NCBI GenBank assembly: GCA_020726505.1
Contig: JAHLEZ010000001.1
Location: 3,782,001-3,846,000, forward strand
Reading direction: 5' to 3'
DNA from: Leptodontidium sp. MPI-SDFR-AT-0119
Taxonomy: Eukaryota > Ascomycota > Leotiomycetes > Helotiales > Leptodontidiaceae
Length of the DNA stretch: 64,000 nucleotides
The position numbers and the translations under genes were made by a program. The notes beneath the pieces were generated by a model that was given only the letters and a program-made list of their open reading frames with translations, did not search any database and was not told the origin of the DNA. This document shows positions 11,489 to 23,662 of this stretch, one piece after another. Position 1 is the first letter of the stretch, and each line of letters opens with the position of its first letter.

Positions 11489-12910
11489 CTAAGCTGGCGG
11501 TAGGAAAGAAGCATACAGTCCCCCTTGTACCAAAGCATAGATTACCATGAACTTCACCAGGCCACCCACTAGCATAGTCTTCCCATCCTGGGATGCATTT
11601 GACCCATACCACAACCAGACAGGAAAGGCCGAAGAGATCCTTGTGACGATTTGGACATGGGCAGTAGACAGTGTAAGGGCGACCAAAGAAAGTTGTGTGA
11701 CTGCGAGATTCCGCACCACCTGTTGTGCGCCACTTCCTTCCTTGGTTCTTTTGGCCTTGCCGGACTGGCCTTGTTTGTCGGAGGGGTTGAGCTTCAAAGC
11801 CCAAAACCCAGATATGGTCAGAATGACAAACATCGGCATGGCAAGGAGGAACAAGGGCACGTTTGAGACTGTCCAGTACCGTAGAAAGCCACAATTCCTA
11901 AGTAAGGTTAGGCTGTGCATTTGCATTTGGCAAGGGTAGAATATACCAGTAGTAATCTTGAACAAAGGTATAGATGCTGGGTAGAGATCTTTGGCACCAA
12001 GGTCGTATGATCGTGCCTGTTTCTCCACAATACTCACTGTATGCGATGTATTGTGGTACTAGGAAGCCAGCACCGACACTCATACCTCCCAAGCCTGTGG
12101 CGAGTAGACGGCGAATTACGGATATTTGCAATCCATCTTTAAGCATCAGGAGTGTTCTGAAAGCCTCTTCAAGTAACAACAGGCCATAGAGTATCCCATT
12201 GCTCCGGAAAGTCGTAGCGATTCCGAAGCATATCCCAGATAGTAGAACTAATAGATCGTGATTTGCGGTGGTTGGCCTTTTGTGAACAATGCTTTTGGTA
12301 AAGAGGAGGCACCCTGTGAAGCTAAGTAGTGCGCAAGAGCTCTCAGCATAAGGAGAAGAGAGAAAAAGCCCTCCAGGGGAGATGATGTGGAATGCAGCCG
12401 CTCTGAATGCAAATGTGACAGAGTGATTGAAGAACAATGCTCGGGTGAGGCTAAATACTGCCAGGACCGAAAGTAGATGAGAGACATGTGCGATGCATAT
12501 GGCGACTACTGCTTCTAGGCCAATATAATTCGATACGCCGAGTTTCTTCAATCCTACGTTTTGTCAGCTGGGCAAAATAGACATCGGCTTTCTTTCTTAC
12601 CCTCAACACACAGGGCTATGACTCTTGTAAAGCCCCAGCCAAAAGCCCATTCTTGCTCAAAGAGATAGCCCCGACGGGAAGCTTTCACAAAGTAAATAGC
12701 GTCCCATCTAGTCAGCTTGCCCACGATATAGCGAAGAGCCAATGGCAATGGGTTGTCATGATCAGGCCCTCCATAAAAGAGGCTAGTTGAGGTGTCGTAG
12801 CCGAGACCTGGACTGCAAGTCGCAACCAACAACAGAAGGGCTTTCCATCCAACGAAGAGAGTGATAAGAGAGCGGATGGGATTATTTTGAGGCCGAGTCC
12901 ACGACTCCAT
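11489..12910 (-). CDS. GPI18: GPI mannosyltransferase 2 (Gpi18/PIG-V), 441 aa
   Basis: This ER-membrane enzyme adds the second mannose to the glycosylphosphatidylinositol anchor precursor. Exons (complement): 12910-12601, 12553-11947 and 11897-11489, with introns of 47 and 49 nt; both junctions keep frame. The protein is a multi-pass membrane protein. Family signatures are the luminal RWDAIYFV near residue 70, the FLSSPYAESSCALLSF segment, and the RSNGILYG block. Length is normal for fungal Gpi18. The frame remains open upstream to 13075, but MESWTRPQNNP, followed by the first membrane helix (SLITLFVGWKALLLLVA), is the more typical start. An Asn/Lys-rich loop (LNPSDKQGQSGKAKRTKE) separates the last helices. 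Confidence 0.93.
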
Positions 12911-14875
12911 ATTGAGATCGAGGTGGTGTGGTGTGGTGGTGCCTCGATTGAAGGAAGCTGGCGAAGGGATCGATAGCGGTGAGGCTACAAGCTCATGCGT
13001 TCGATGCGGGGTCTCTACACCTGCATATCTAGAAGCCTGTCTCCTGTCCAGACCCGATGAAAGTAAAAGCCTCACTCTTGTTTCTGGCGTTGTGAATCCT
13101 GCAGTTCTCGGATCGGAACATCAATAATTCACCCCCTAGGTACGAGGACTGTTGGTACGTACCAGGTAGCTGCAGCTGAGAAGGAAAAGGGGGATCAGCT
13201 GTTCATCACGAGTGGGTCTCGGCCTCGGCCATCGCGACCGTTGATTCGGCCGTAAGTGCCGACGGGATGTTGGTGTCTCCCGCACCCTACCAAAAAGCGG
13301 CACTAGCTACCGCGAGTACAGTACCAGCCTGCCCATGATGTTCAAATACCTCACATAAATGCATTAGAAATGAAGCAGATCAAGGGAAATAACCCCCTTT
13401 TTCTAGTTAAAATATAAGCTCACAGCGTCACTGCAATAAGGGTGTAGGAGGGAAGGACCAACAGGTACTTCAAAGTCTCTTCCCACTTGCAGGCTTCACT
13501 CATCACGGGAGCATTCAGGGCGATGCCGCTTTTGGTATCTACGAGTATGTACCGTATCGCCGTATTCGTCTCTTGCTGGCAGGAACAAGAGAACAAGGGG
13601 TCCGAGTCTGCCTCTGCTCCCTTCCCTTCCCCACTTCAACTCGCCTTGGCACAGCTGCACCAGACGGGAACATGCCATGCCCTGCACCGGCCCTGCCATG
13701 CACATGGATCTCGCGGATGGGTGCTGGGGTGTTGCACTGTTGATGTTCTGTTCATCTGCCGTGCCCGCCGAATCACCGCCAGCCAGCCCCATGAAACATT
13801 TATGAACATTGTTCCAATTTTTATGCTGGCCCACTTTGTGGCACTTCTCTTCCCCTCCTCCTCTTCATCCTCCCTTACCAAGCCAGTCAGCCACCCAATC
13901 AGCCAACCAGCCAGCGCGGATGCTTCCAAGCTCCGAGTCCGAATCTGTGGCTGATGCAGGCAAATGTGGTGGAGAGAGATGAGGGGTCTTGATCTGATCT
14001 GATCTCTTTTTTCTTGTCCGAAGCTCCGGCTGAAGCTTTGAACCAACTTGCTTTGCTTACTTTCTCTTCCTCATCCTCTTCTTCTCTTCCTCTTGATGAG
14101 TGAGTTGCATGTACCGGAACTTAGATTTCTTTCTCCTCATCGTTCACTCGCCAGCTCTTCCATCACTGCCGGCAGCCTCTGTTATTATTTGTCAAAAGCA
14201 AGGGAGGCAGTGTCAGCGGCACCGGTGCCAGCCAGCCAGCCAGCCAGCCAGGAGTAATCAAAAGCTTCCTTGATCGACGCTGGCCAATCCTGCTTCTTTG
14301 TGGTCGACGTTTCCGGCTATCCGTTCAGACTTCACAGCAAACGACACAGTGCCTTTCACTTCAGCCCAGATGTTGTGTTCCAATTAGAGTACATCACTGT
14401 TCAGATTCCCGGGCCCAGTTCACCTATCAGCTACCGGCCAGTCGGTGCTTTGCTTTCGGGTTCTCGTGCTGACGAGAGATCATCTCCCATACATACGCCG
14501 CCCAAGGAGCCCCCCCTGGATCTGCTGTCTACTTCGCGCATCTTCAGCCTCAGAAACCCCCGTCTCTCCCTATCTTCTCTTCTTCGCCTTTTACGCTCTC
14601 TCGTCCCAGATCATCGTGTCGTCCTTGCTATTCTTATTCTCATACCCGACTTTGATGATTGCGGGTCTTTCGCAAGATATCAAATCACCGTGCGTGGCTC
14701 AGCTTTCTGAGCTAAGCCTGACTGTCAGCCCTACCAAATTCCAGTCCAATGCTCTCGAACCACCACAAATTTAACACACCATCCAGTTTTCGATATCTTC
14801 TTGTAACATCGCCGCAGTTCTCTGAAGAAGACGCCCCCAGTTTTGGGGCGTCACTTCCATTCCGAACCTTTCACG
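12911..14875. promoter_or_regulatory. 2-kb divergent promoter/leader region with simple repeats
   Basis: This lies between the minus-strand Gpi18 gene and the plus-strand 617-aa gene. It contains several CT-rich tracts (for example 13847-13875 and 14060-14097), repeated CAGCCA units culminating in a (GCCA)n array at about 14228-14250, and short upstream open frames before 14876. This is typical of a long pyrimidine-rich fungal 5' leader. No protein gene or tRNA is recognised. Confidence 0.5.
14228..14250. repeat. (GCCA)n tetranucleotide repeat
   Basis: There are about five and a half perfect copies of the tetranucleotide. Related but irregular CAGCCA/CAACCAGCCA units lie about 340 bp upstream near 13885-13915. 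Confidence 0.8.
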
Positions 14876-16729
14876 ATGCTCATTCATTCGGGCAGTGGCT
14901 ACCATGCCCATGAGTTCTCTCGAGATGCATCTTCTCCTCGAACTCGACTTCGAAGCAGTTCTCTCCCAAGAAGATCTCCATTAGCACGATCAGCATTTTC
15001 CGCGCCTTTGTTAGCCCCCCAAACGTCAACGATTAACGAAAATATTTCGCCAATTTTACGTCGACCATTGAGACCCTTGTCCGAGAACATAACACCTTCT
15101 AAAGAACCCGTTGTTCGATTCCAGGAGTTTGAGGAGGATACAATGAGTGAAGATGCGAAGTCCATGGCCAATTCTGAGGGCAGTATCACAACTGCTGGAG
15201 GAGGTAGGCGGCGGAGGCGGTCCGTACGAACGAGCACGACATTCCAACTTGCCCATCCAGCTCCGACCCTCACCCAGAAGCAGAGGCTACTACAAATTCG
15301 ACCAAAGCTATTGCTCCAATTACAACAGTTATCATCAGACGCAAGACCAAGACCATTTCTCGACGTTCTGCCTTCCACCGTTGTTGTTCCACGACTGTAC
15401 AAGAAATTTCCACGTATGTTTAGGGGGAAGGGTGAATTAGGATGTAATGATGTTATGGTCGTCAAGAGTGAGGAATATGAGACTACCGTTGAAAGTAATG
15501 TTGAGGGGAGTGACTCGGACGAGGACGGACTTGCGAATCGGGATTTGGTGGCCGTTATTTGCCAAATGCCCAAAGACTCTGGAGGTTCTCAGGGCAAGGC
15601 TGAGATGGTTCTAAGCGATGGCTCTGTCTGGGTTGCATCTCCGCTGCCGAACGGTCTTTTCGAGTTCATTACAACCGATGAGCATGGTATTCAGACAACT
15701 GCCCGATGGGTCCGGAGGAGTAATAGGCGGCAAAGTGTTGATATGCCGGACGCTATTATCAATAACGAAGTGAAATTCACGTTTAGCATTATCGATCCAA
15801 ATTCTCGACGGCACCCGATCTTGGCAACGATGAATCAAGCCAAATTGAACATTCCTGATTGCTACACGACTATCTCACCTTCTGCTGGTAGACACCCTCC
15901 TACATCTCCTTTGAGAACTTTTGCGGAGGACGAAAACCAAGTGGCGGATGAAGAAGTCGCACCTGGGAGAACCACAATCCCTGTTGACCAAGCCTTGAAG
16001 ACACTTATTCAAGTTACTGGTGTGTGGCTAGCCTTACGTCAAGGATGGTCTCCATACTTCAAGTATAACGATGCGATGGCTGTTGCCAAGAACTCACACG
16101 GGCGGGTGAGATCTATGTCTCTAACACCTGAGCCAGGTCGCTTGAGTCCGACCCCAACTTTCACAAGTACGCCAGAATCTACTCATACTCTTGGGGCTGT
16201 CCTTGGTGGCACAATTCGCCGAGTGTCTGCCATTGGATGCCCAACTACTGGCAGTTCTCCCCAACTCGAACGGAATCCTTCGACGCCGAAGAGATCCGTA
16301 TCTACTGGAACCGCATTTATGCAACGAGCTGCGGCTCGGAGAGCTGGGCATGCACCGAGCACAGTGCCTAGTGATAGCGAGGGAGAGAGTATGATGGAAT
16401 CGAAGGACACTCAGACCAATGGAACAAGCTATGGAACCCCATCCAATCCGGCTGCCACACCACCTACTTCGCTCGCTCTTCCTGGATCCTTAGCAACAAC
16501 TCCAGATACACCAACACGATTGAGTAAACGGCCTCACTCCTACATTCCCACGAGTTCTCTTCAGAACAGTTTTACGCATTCACAGCCGCAGCCGCAGACG
16601 CAACGGCACAGTATTGCATTCTTTGGCGGGAAGCAGGCTTCGGATCAGGCTGGAAAGCCCAAGATAGGCCGGTGGAAGTCATTCACGAATTTGTTTCGAC
16701 GAACAAACAGCAGTTCACGTTCTAATTAG
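14876..16729 (+). CDS. Conserved fungal protein of unknown function, 617 aa
   Basis: This is a single-exon gene. I recognise the general layout as conserved in moulds but cannot name a function. The N-terminus is Ser/Arg/Pro-rich and disordered, with a run of Arg residues (GGGRRRRRSVRTSTTFQ). A folded-looking middle follows: the QKQRLLQIRPKLLLQLQQL helix, then FPRMFRGKGELGCNDVMVVK, then DGSVWVASPLPNGLFEFIT and the VKFTFSIIDPNSRRHPILATM block. This part ends with TGVWLALRQGWSPYFKYND. The last 200 residues are Ser/Thr/Pro-rich with many SP/TP sites, and the protein ends in a basic stretch (WKSFTNLFRRTNSSSRSN). The frame extends 11 codons upstream of 14876 without an ATG, so this ATG is the start. 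Regulation by proline-directed kinases is a guess from the SP/TP content. Confidence 0.8.
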   Translation: MLIHSGSGYHAHEFSRDASSPRTRLRSSSLPRRSPLARSAFSAPLLAPQTSTINENISPILRRPLRPLSENITPSKEPVVRFQEFEEDTMSEDAKSMANSEGSITTAGGGRRRRRSVRTSTTFQLAHPAPTLTQKQRLLQIRPKLLLQLQQLSSDARPRPFLDVLPSTVVVPRLYKKFPRMFRGKGELGCNDVMVVKSEEYETTVESNVEGSDSDEDGLANRDLVAVICQMPKDSGGSQGKAEMVLSDGSVWVASPLPNGLFEFITTDEHGIQTTARWVRRSNRRQSVDMPDAIINNEVKFTFSIIDPNSRRHPILATMNQAKLNIPDCYTTISPSAGRHPPTSPLRTFAEDENQVADEEVAPGRTTIPVDQALKTLIQVTGVWLALRQGWSPYFKYNDAMAVAKNSHGRVRSMSLTPEPGRLSPTPTFTSTPESTHTLGAVLGGTIRRVSAIGCPTTGSSPQLERNPSTPKRSVSTGTAFMQRAAARRAGHAPSTVPSDSEGESMMESKDTQTNGTSYGTPSNPAATPPTSLALPGSLATTPDTPTRLSKRPHSYIPTSSLQNSFTHSQPQPQTQRHSIAFFGGKQASDQAGKPKIGRWKSFTNLFRRTNSSSRSN

Positions 16730-17713
16730 AGTGTGCAAGTCACTATTGGCGTTTTGTATACATTGCAGCATTTTATTGACATCGGAACAGTTTACAATAC
16801 CACCAGAGTCTGTGCTTTAATTCCCTTTTGTATATAGGGCTTTAGGACAGGAGTTATCAGCACTCAGGGCTTCCAGTTGGAAACTCTGAAGTCATTAGGA
16901 GTTGGCAGGAATACAATGTATATATTTTTACGTACTTACAGAATACCTTGCATCTTGCGTGGCAGGAAACAGGAATGAAACAATTCTAAATGTTTCTAGA
17001 TCGTCTCGGACATGGTGAAAGCCGCAGTCCATAGGTCGGGTGGTCATTCATTCAGGCACGACTAGATCACGTATGCGCAAGGCGGGATTGGATTGCGTAC
17101 TGACATTGCCTGCCTCTTGAAGCGGCGGGTTGCTTTGTTAGAAAATGCATCTCTGCCTCCCAACAAAAACTTATAAACATCAGCTTGAATCTTCCTTTGA
17201 ATTCAATAGTCATTTGTGAATTGTGAATTTCAAGCAAACAATTCACCCTTGTTCGGCACTACTTATAGAGTTGCAGGCTTGAGGCGCGCCCAGATCTTTC
17301 TCTCCGCCGTTCCTCAACCTTGTGCTTCTGTTAGGTCAGCACAAGGCTGGAGTCGCCGAGTCAAGCAGTGCAACATCATCTGGCAGCCGACCTCGCTGTT
17401 CCCATCAATTACGAAAAATTCAAATGCGAACGACGGAACCAGTTCGCCATAAACCATCTGATATCTGCCGCAGTGCTTATGAATTGTCGTTGCGCGGATT
17501 TGTGACATCAACAGCTTGTTTGAGAGAGCTTCGAGCTCATTCCAAAAAGAGCTCTACACTCCCAACACTCCCTTCCAAGTACATCTACACCGCTCCCCAT
17601 GTAACACATGAGCTTTCTGGATATCTGCTAACACGATATTGGACCCAGGACCTCCTCGTAGACAACCAAAGCTGACAGGCGACCCAATTTCAAGCTCCGG
17701 AGCGCCGCTCAAG
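16730..17713. other. Intergenic plus Blm10 5' leader
   Basis: This is 1 kb between two plus-strand genes. It should include the terminator of the 617-aa gene and the promoter of BLM10. Short open frames at about 17216-17452 look like upstream ORFs or noise. No other feature is seen. Confidence 0.5.
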
Positions 17714-20700
17714 ATGGAGGACGGCTATACAAACGGCCGCAACCATGCGCAGTTCCTGCAGGGCCTCCTTCAAAATGGACACTCGAACGACGCAATATCG
17801 CGTGCAACGTCGCCTGGGCTTGGATTCGGTGCTAATGGAGTGGACTCAGAGAAGGAGAAGCGATACCGACCTCGGACGTTCCCATACTTCCAGCTGCTGC
17901 CATACGCCGTTGAGGAGGAGGGCGAACGAAACGCAGCCTTGGGGGAGATATTGAAACAACTTTATATCGCCCTGAAGGCGGAAGACATATCTCCAGGCGC
18001 TGTGCATTGGACGAGAGAGCTCAAGGGATGGCTGAATCTCAAGTTCGAGATCACGCGGGAGCTGCGGATCAAGCTCGTCAAGATGTATTACATGCTGGCT
18101 GTAGCACCTGGGATGGACTGGTTAGCAGCAGACAGGTTCGAGAGCATGTTTAGGTTTTTGATAAAGTAAGGATCTATCATCGACCCTCTCTGCCCAACTC
18201 AGCTAATAATACGAAGGAAGAAGCACTACCTGAAACCTGGAGAGGACTTAATACTCGACTGGAGACCGTTATGGAAGGAGATCAAGTCAATCGTCCTTCC
18301 ATCTGAGATGGCAACACACCAAGGAGGCAAAAAGCGAAACCATAAGAACATTGCCAACATGTGCATGTTCGCATCACAATACTTTGATCCTAGAGAGCGC
18401 CAAGCCATGCTAGAAGAGGTCTTGCCATATTTCACGACTTCAGAAATATCCGGTGCATTCATTGTATTGGGCTCTTTGAATCTGTTGATGCCCACCCACC
18501 CAGCATCAAACGAAGTTGACCAACTTCAACCGCAAGACTACCTCCCCACCTTCTTCCACCTCTGGTCGCTTGTAAACCGATCCAAAGCCTTTGATGTCAT
18601 CTTTTTCGATATGTTTTCGAGACTTGCAAGAGACTCGCTCACAAGCGAACATGTGCCATTCTCAGAATTTGGTATATTTACGAAGGATCAGTCAGATCTT
18701 ATCTTCACTGCCCTGTTGAGACTGACTGAAATTCCTGTGGGCCAGGCGTCGTCTCCATATAGTTCTCTAGTTGATATGGGAGCGGGTCTTGGTGCGTTTC
18801 TAGAGAGAGACAAGAAGAAGATTCCAGTTGGTTACTCCATTGCCAGATGGATCGTCATGTCGCTATCGCCAGCTTGTATCGACAAGCCAGGCTCAATCCT
18901 TTCGAACCTGGAAGGTTTGATGGTGTCGGTAGATACCTTCTTCCACCCGTCGAATCAAGGCGCTTGGACAGATATGCTGGCCCAGATTGTCTTCCACCTG
19001 GTTGATTTCTTCGTGATGCGTTGGAACCGGGAGCAGAGCGGAGAGATGGATACTCCACCAGAACGACGAATCAACGCAGAGTTGAAGAAGCGCTTCGTTC
19101 TCAGCTTGAAGGAAGTTATGTTCATGGGTCTCTTTTCTAAGAAAGCCAAGTCCTTGAACTGCTTCTTCGGCGCCATCCAAGGATTAGCATATCTCGAACC
19201 CCATCTCATCATTCCAGGCGCTCTTCAGAGATTTTACCCGTCATTGCAGGGTCTTGTAGAGGTTCATCGAACACAATCTTCACTCTGCGGCCTGCAATTG
19301 ACAGCCAATGTCATGTCAAAGCACAAGGGTCTGCGATGCCATATCACTGCTCTTTTGGCACTGGCTTTACCGGGCATCGATGCCAATGATTTGTCAAAGA
19401 CACTCCACACTTTGAACTTCATCCAATCCGTAGCTTATAGCATACCTTTCGTCAACTTGACCAAGGAGCACGGAGATATCCATGATTCCTCGCTGGCGAT
19501 TCAATGGGTGCAAGGCGAAATGGAACGAATGGAACGAGAAGGCCCAAACATCGACATTGACTACCGAACTGAATTGAGTGACGAGGATGAGGCAAATATC
19601 GTTCGCTCGTCCACTGCTGGGTTTGGCGAGTTTGTCCTGTCATTATTGGGAAAGATCTTCACTCTCCTGGAGAATCTGCCTGAATTGTCACGTGCCCGTT
19701 CTGGCTCTCCTGAAGAAAGTGTGATCAATACCTTACCATCAGCACTTACTCCGCTATTTGCTGCCCTTTCTCCCGAGATCTTTGATAAAGCTCTTGAGAA
19801 GATTGCTACATTTGTTGGTGGTCATGTCATTCATCAATCTCGAGACGCAATGGCCTTCATTTGCAACTCGCTTTGCAAAGCCAACCCAGAAAAGACCTTG
19901 AAGATCTTTGTTCCCATGCTGATTGTTGGGATCCGGAATGAGATTGATTACAACGACGCAGCCTCGGACCGGAGTAGTGGAAGCGATGTGCTGCCTCGAG
20001 ACCGAGCCTTGGTTTGGCACATCAGCATGTTGAGCATGATCATCGTTCACGTTGGGGATAGTCTCATGCCATACAAGAAGGATCTCTTCGACATCGCTTT
20101 GTATATGCAAGAGAAGTGCCGTGGAATCCCTACCATCCATATTTCGAACTACATCCATCATCTACTTCTCAATCTGACGCTAATCTATCCCGTGGATGGT
20201 GCACTCTACGAACCAGATGTAGTCAAGCGTGGTCTAGATGTTAGCGATTGGGGGAGGATGACCAAGCCGGCGGATTTGACCATCAACTGGCATCTGCCAT
20301 CTGAGGAGGAAATCAACTTCGCTGTTGAGCTCTTCGAATCACAGGTCGACACTGCAATGGAACGACTTACCAACCTCATCAGTGAGAACCCAGCTGTTAG
20401 TAGGAAGGGCAAGAATAAGGAGTGGTCTGACGAAGTGTCGAGGAATCTGTCACAACTCCGACTGATTGTCTCGGGCATTGCCACACTATTCGATCCAAAG
20501 AAGGCCTCTGGCCAACGGGATAAGGACAAGGATGGTGACACCCAGATGGGCGACAGTGATTCGATGGATGAGGAAGAGAGTCCACTTGCAGAGGCTGCAG
20601 AAGACGTGGAGACTCGACCCCAATTCCATTACAGAGCAGGATATCTGTTAGAGCGAAACAGTCCGACATATGTCCATATTCACAAGCTCCGTGAGGACAT

Positions 20701-23662
20701 CGGCCATCTTCTGTCAAGGATACATGTCTTCTTGAGCGAGTTTCAGGAGGACGACGTCGCTTGCTTTACTGCTCTATACCAAACCTACAGGACTTGGATT
20801 ACGGACGTTGGAAATGAGAGGTCTGCGCATATGCTGGAGCGGGTGAGCAAACTCTACGACGTCGACATTCGAGCGTTCAAGGTCAGCGGACTTCGAAAGA
20901 TATACCCAAGGCCACTCCTGGTTAAGCGAGCCAGCATATACCACTTCCAGCGAGCAAAGCACAACTCTTCAGCTAGACACAAGTCCGATCTTGATAAGAA
21001 GCTTCTCTTAGACTTGGCCGCTTCGGCTGTATCGTTGTACGCTGAGGTTCGAATCAATGCGCAGGCTGCACTTGAGTCTGCACTGAAGAGTCTTCTTGGC
21101 GGCCGTCCTCTCGTCATACCTGAGCTTCTGAAAACATTCAGAACTGCTCTGGAAACCAACGACTACGACCGAATCAAGGGCTCATTGTACACTTTGCTGT
21201 ACGGAAGTCTGACAAAGACAATCTCGAAAGATTGGCGCTTTGCTCCTGAGATGATTGACCTCTACATCAAGACTGCCTCAGTCGACAAGCCCTCGATCCA
21301 GAAAGTCAGTAGCAGCGCCGTGTATGGTGGTCTTATGGAATTCGGCAAATCTCTCGAACACATCATTGTTATCAACCAGGAGTTGGTGAATGTCTTTGAG
21401 CCTAAGGATGATAACTCTGAGAAGATATCCTCGAGACATAGCTTTATCGTCGAACGTAGACGTAAGGTCGAAGCAAAGAAGTTGGCATTGGCAGAGAAGC
21501 TTATCGAAATCTCGAAAAACTCTCACTGGAAGATTGCTGGCCGATGTACGCTGTTCATTCTGAATTCAGGCCTCCGCGTGCAGACCTTGGCGCCACCGTC
21601 TCTCATAGACTTGGCAATCGATGGCTCTATTGACGATCACCCTGGACTTCGAGCTAGCTACGCTGAATCATTCATCCGAATCTTCAATCATCTTGACACA
21701 CGTGCGATTTACGGACATAGCGTCGAGAATTTTGTTCTCGAAAAAGAAATCGCACAGAACAGAGTTGATGTGGTTGTTCGCAAAGACGACCCCAATTGGA
21801 CGAAGAAGTTCCTTGACGGTTTCGAAAGTCAAGAAGTCCCCGAATACTTTGTCGAACGAGACTTCCCAGGATGGCTTGTTTGGGGTACCAGTTTCCGAGC
21901 CACCAGAGCTGAGCCACTTGAATTCAAAGACTACGACGAGCTCGAAACCTCGGTCAGAAAACAGATTGGAGACAAGCTTACTCGCGACTGGTACAAGAAG
22001 TTTTTCGGCTATATGAAGCAGGAACCTCGCGATTCGGCCGCAGATCGCTTCCGAGTTCATAATGCTGCCCTTTTGATGCAAACATTTGACCTCACTCTCA
22101 CTGGATTGACTAAGGCTACATTTGAGGACATCAAGGAAGAGGTCACTGCAGTTTTCGGCGATGGAAGCGACAAGCACCAGCATCGTGCAACATCAGAACT
22201 TTTGGCTGCTCTACTTATCTGCGTCGTTGAGCAACCAACCGAGCTTCGTAATAAGGTTTGGGCGTTTGGCGTACCCATCATGTTGAAGGTCTTCGCCGAT
22301 GGCTTGACACCAGAGAATATCGCCTACTGGATGACTTGTCTGCACATGATCATTGGCGGCCGCGACCCACGTCAGGCCCGAGAGATTATTGATACTCTCA
22401 CATCGTTTCGTCTGGATATGTCATCGAACGCGGCTTTCAAGGAGAGCTCCAAAGTTCAACTCCTAGAATTTGCAATTGAAGATGCTGGTTGGCATTTCCG
22501 TGCGGAGAAGCCTATCCTTGAAGATTTCTTGGCTCACATTGACCATCCATACAAGGCTGTTCGGGAAGCTATCGGTCGCACCATTGCCTCGATTTACCGA
22601 ACTCGTTACTATGAAGCTTTCAAGGATGTCAAGACTCTTTTACAAGAGAACAAGGCATCCTCGTCGATTGGTATCAAGCCTTATACCCCGACTGAAGAGT
22701 TCTCTACAAGCATCAAGGAAGTCTTCGATCGACTTGAGGTCTGGCGTGGTGAGCGTGCTCCTGGCCAACAAACTCCATCCTCGTATACTTCCGGGAGCAA
22801 GACTGTATTGCTGTGGCTTGACAATACCCTGCAGTCATATGAATGCACACAGCTTCTGGACTTCTTCCCAGATGTGTTCATGGAACAGCTGCTGCACATG
22901 ATGGATGTGAAGGAGGACCCGGAATTGCAACGCCTTGCGTATCTTGTTTACCGCCACTTGCCTAACATTCCTTTCCGTGCCGGAGAAGACGGCGATTTCA
23001 TCTCGGCCTTGATCCGCATTGGAAAGGTATCTACATCTTGGCATCAACGTCTGCGAACTCTTATCAACATGCAAGTCATCTTCTTCCGACGCATCTTCCT
23101 CATCAAGCCTGAACAGCAACAAGCCTTGTTTGAAGCTGTTGCCGACATGTTGGAGGATACCCAACACGAAGTCCGATCTGGTGCTGCCACCACTCTATCA
23201 GGCATGATTCGATGCTCGCCCGTTGCTCTTCGCAACAGCATCCTTTCTACTCTTCAGAAGAAATTCACCGACTCATTGAGAAAGAATCCAATGCCAAAGA
23301 AGACACCTGGTACCAACACCCCGATCAACAACAATCAGCAAGTCATTCGACGACATGCTGCAGTACTCGGTCTCGGTGCTCTAGTCACAGCGTTCCCCTA
23401 CGTGACACCACCACCGGTATGGATGCCAGAGATTTTGGCTTTACTGGCATCTAGAGCAGCAAATGACGCCGGTGCCATCGGTAAGACTGTCAAGACCATC
23501 CTGGCAGACTTCAAGAAGACTAGACAAGATACATGGGTCACTGACCAAAGAGTATGTTTCCCATCCCCCTCACTGTATCACCTCTCTAACATGTCACAGT
23601 ACTTCACGCCCGAGCAATTAGAGGATCTAGAAGGCGTTCTATGGAAATCCTACTTCGCATAG
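17714..23662 (+). CDS. BLM10: Proteasome activator Blm10/PA200, 1949 aa
   Basis: This HEAT-repeat giant caps the 20S proteasome and opens its gate, acting in ubiquitin-independent degradation and core-particle assembly. Exons: 17714-18165, 18217-23551 and 23600-23662. The first intron is 51 nt. The last is 48 nt and stop-free, so reading straight through would add 16 false residues; splicing gives TDQRYFTPEQLEDLEGVLWK, which matches the family. Recognisable blocks are the N-terminal RPRTFPYFQLLPY, SPGAVHWTRELKGWLNLKF, KHYLKPGEDLILDWRPLWKE and the whole C-terminal HEAT solenoid. The protein ends SYFA, whereas the proteasome-docking HbYX motif of yeast and human relatives ends YYA, so the penultimate Tyr is Phe here. 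An acidic, low-complexity insert (KDKDGDTQMGDSDSMDEEES) lies near residue 900. The upstream in-frame extension has no ATG, which fixes the start. Confidence 0.97.

Noticed and set aside
14899..15573. 224-codon open frame on the minus strand
   Set aside because: It lies wholly inside the well-formed plus-strand 617-aa gene and has Ser/Leu-rich antisense composition; it is a shadow frame.
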